DNA from: Pedobacter sp. Leaf176
GTDB taxonomy: Bacteria; Bacteroidota; Bacteroidia; Sphingobacteriales; Sphingobacteriaceae
DNA length: 64,000 nucleotides
Assembly (NCBI RefSeq): GCF_001424305.1
Contig: NZ_LMPD01000005.1
Location: 186,001 to 250,000, forward strand
Direction: 5' to 3'
Shown: one piece after another, positions 62,473 through 64,000 of the stretch
Layout of the letters: each line of letters starts with the position of its first letter
How positions within the stretch are numbered: the first letter of the stretch is position 1
Notes under the pieces: generated by a model
The model's input: only the letters and a program-made list of their open reading frames with translations
What the model was told of the DNA's origin: nothing
The model's database searches: none
Translations under genes and position numbers: made by a program

Positions 62473-63064
62473 TCACTTAATACAAAATATTACCGAGAAA
62501 GGCTTAACACCAAGCATCAACCTGGATAGACCGCTCTTTGTCCAACCAGAAGACCGTATGGAGTTCCGGGCCGCAAGAATTGCGGTAATTCTTGGTATAC
62601 TTAACACGAAAAATGGATTAAGTAAAAACGTTATTGCATGTGTTGATTTTCTTCTAAGAAATGAAGCCTTCCAGTCTAAATTCATTTTGGAATACTTCAA
62701 CGGCAAAAAAAATATTGTTGATAAGATTAAGAAATTCGAGACAACACAACAAGTGGAAATTGACTTCAATATTGTCCAATATAAAAGTGTGCCATGGGAC
62801 ATCAGGTTCAATGATATGTTTATGTATTTATATACCAGAAATCTTTTGGCCTATAAATCTGATAAGGATCAAAAAAATATCAGATTATTTCTAACCGATA
62901 CTGGTAAAACATATTTTGAAAAAATAAAGGATGCATTTCCTCGTGAACATAATTTTCTTGATCTTTTTGGTACAAGCATAGTTGAAGAAAAACTAATTAA
63001 AATAATAACTGAAGTAATACCTAATTCCTATTGGAAACAGAATGCCACGTTTGATAATAAATAA
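62459..63064 (+). CDS. ABC-3C middle component-like protein
   Basis: A 201-residue protein. The N-terminal third (ITEKGLTPSINLDRPLFV, then RAARIAVILGILNTK) and the C-terminal winged-helix-like part (RFNDMFMYLYTRNLLAY, then IRLFLTDTGKTYFEKIKD) match the look of ABC-3C middle components. It overlaps the upstream nuclease gene by 14 bp and the ATPase gene by 23 bp, so the three are translationally coupled. It has no enzymatic motif. The assignment is from gene order and shape. Confidence 0.65.
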   Translation: MELINHLIQNITEKGLTPSINLDRPLFVQPEDRMEFRAARIAVILGILNTKNGLSKNVIACVDFLLRNEAFQSKFILEYFNGKKNIVDKIKKFETTQQVEIDFNIVQYKSVPWDIRFNDMFMYLYTRNLLAYKSDKDQKNIRLFLTDTGKTYFEKIKDAFPREHNFLDLFGTSIVEEKLIKIITEVIPNSYWKQNATFDNK

Positions 63065-64000
63065 ACTAATCTACCATATCCAAACTGATGATGGTAAAAA
63101 ATATGGTGCTGAAATTCCTTTTCGGGATGGTCTAAATATTATTTTTGGACCTAACTCAGTCGGGAAGACAAGTATTGTAACAGGTATAGTCTATGGGTTG
63201 GGAGCCGAAAAAGGTTTAGGTGTTTTTAAATCGATACAAAACCCTTTCAAACCGGAATTCTATAAAGAAATAGATAATAAAAGGGTTGCGAGATCTTATT
63301 TGTTATTGGAAATCTCCAATGGTGAGGATGTAGTAACGATTTTTCGATACATAGCTGGCGGAGATAATACAATAGCTGCAATAAAATCTTGTCCTGCTGA
63401 CCAATTCTATACCAACCCAGAATCGGAAAGGCTAATAGTTGTCGGTGAAGGTGTTTTTTCTGAGAACGGCTTTCAAACATTTCTTTTTAGTTTTTTGGGT
63501 CTGCGCCAAGTTGAATTACCAACCTATGATCGTAAACTATCCAAATTATATTTCGAGAATATCTTGCCTTTATTTTTTGTTGAACAAAGGGCGGGATGGT
63601 CTCAGATTCAAGCCCGTCAGGTCTTAAGGTATAATATCAAAGACATCAAAAAGGTAGCATTTGAATTTCTTTTTGGAATGGATCGTTTTAAAATTCACAT
63701 CAGTGAGATACGTTTGAAGGAACTTGATTTAGAGCTTAAAAAAATAATTGAAGAGTTATCTGGAAAAGAGGAAAACCTGTTTGTTATATCTGATGGTGAG
63801 AAGTCGGAAGATGTACTTATAGTCAATACCGACTCTATTGGTAAAGCCAGTATAAGCGACTACATTAACTACCTTGACGAGCGTTATAAAGTCGAGGCAA
63901 ATTTGGTAGAAAGTGCGGCAAATCCAGTTACAGACTTTGAAGATTCCAAAATAAATCTTCGCGAGAAAATAAAGGTTGCGAACTATCAGTTGAGGAAAGC
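63042..64000 (+). CDS. SMC-like AAA/ABC ATPase, cut by the window end
   Basis: The frame is open from the ATG at 63042 to the last base, 319 codons so far. The product starts MPRLIINKLIYHIQTDDGKK and has the Walker A motif GPNSVGKTS at residues 36-44, typical of the SMC/RecF-like ATPases in ABC-3C and related defence systems. After residue 170 it becomes rich in Lys, Glu and Ile, as the start of a coiled-coil arm would be. It overlaps the middle component by 23 bp. Confidence 0.82.
   Translation, partial: MPRLIINKLIYHIQTDDGKKYGAEIPFRDGLNIIFGPNSVGKTSIVTGIVYGLGAEKGLGVFKSIQNPFKPEFYKEIDNKRVARSYLLLEISNGEDVVTIFRYIAGGDNTIAAIKSCPADQFYTNPESERLIVVGEGVFSENGFQTFLFSFLGLRQVELPTYDRKLSKLYFENILPLFFVEQRAGWSQIQARQVLRYNIKDIKKVAFEFLFGMDRFKIHISEIRLKELDLELKKIIEELSGKEENLFVISDGEKSEDVLIVNTDSIGKASISDYINYLDERYKVEANLVESAANPVTDFEDSKINLREKIKVANYQLRK

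Larger units (their letters stand above)
12275..64000. mobile_element. integrative and conjugative element, left end at the tRNA, right end not in window
   Basis: From the tRNA onward the window holds, in order, a large serine recombinase, anti-restriction genes, a full transfer operon, relaxase, candidate oriT, primase, RteC-type regulators and cargo. This is the content of a Bacteroidota conjugative transposon. The left boundary is inferred from the recombinase gene ending in the tRNA. I looked for a repeat of the tRNA 3' end in the intergenic stretches and did not find one, and no return to core genes is visible. Cargo islands at 38-51 kb are more AT-rich than the transfer block, so the element looks mosaic. 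Confidence 0.85.

Noticed and set aside
12241..64000. CRISPR array or a repeat of the tRNA 3' end
   Set aside because: No regularly spaced repeats were found, and scanning the gaps showed no second copy of the attachment sequence. The right end is probably outside the window.

Overview
The window comes from a Bacteroidota chromosome, most likely a Sphingobacteriaceae member (Pedobacter/Mucilaginibacter type). Signs of this are the SusC/SusD pair, RteC-type regulators, DUF4133/DUF4134 Tra proteins, TAnnTTTG promoter elements and general lack of Shine-Dalgarno sequences.

Layout. (1) Positions 1-12,314 are ordinary chromosome: an unknown protein, endonuclease III (nth), recA, a small membrane protein, tsaD, divergent tamB, ribBA, an LptF/LptG permease, a START-like protein and a tRNA with CAT anticodon. 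(2) From the tRNA onward the DNA is an integrative and conjugative element (ICE). Its large serine recombinase runs into the tRNA on the opposite strand, so the 3' part of the tRNA is the inferred left attachment site. I found no second copy of the tRNA end, so the right end is probably beyond 64,000. (3) 13.9-20.7 kb holds accessory and anti-restriction genes: a possible ADP-ribosyltransferase-fold protein, a D12-class adenine methylase, DUF4099-like proteins, an ArdC-like protein and an M23 peptidase. (4) 20.8-36.2 kb is a long leftward transfer block: coupling protein, TraN, M, L, K, J, a four-gene cluster with three paralogues, TraG (VirB4), TraF, two TraE pilin-like genes, a TraA ParA ATPase, MobB relaxase and MobA, followed by a hairpin-rich candidate oriT. 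(5) 36.4-40.6 kb holds a DUF6965 gene, an AT-rich repeat block, a toprim primase, a structured non-coding stretch and an RteC regulator divergent from a second helical protein. (6) 40.7-51.4 kb is a cargo island: two CRP-fold proteins, a MauE/DoxX membrane protein, a secreted DUF6520 protein, SusD, SusC, a TlpA-like thioredoxin, an unlisted 49-residue membrane ORF, a structured leader, an XRE regulator and a LytTR/LytS two-component pair. (7) 51.4-61.4 kb is a DNA repair and mutagenesis cassette: exonuclease III, an atypical Fpg/Nei glycosylase, DUF3606 proteins, an SRAP protein, and divergent imuA-imuB-dnaE2. (8) 61.5-64.0 kb starts what looks like an ABC-three-component (ABC-3C) defence operon: PD-(D/E)xK nuclease, middle component and SMC-like ATPase cut by the window end.

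How it fits together. The element carries its own integration, relaxase, secretion and primase genes, plus RteC-type control. Its cargo combines outer-membrane uptake and redox functions, error-prone repair and anti-phage defence. Least explained are the SusCD/TlpA/MauE/DUF6520 island with its small ORF and leader, the RNA-like region below rteC, the ART-like/methylase pair, and the Fpg homologue that lacks the usual N-terminal proline and zinc cysteines.
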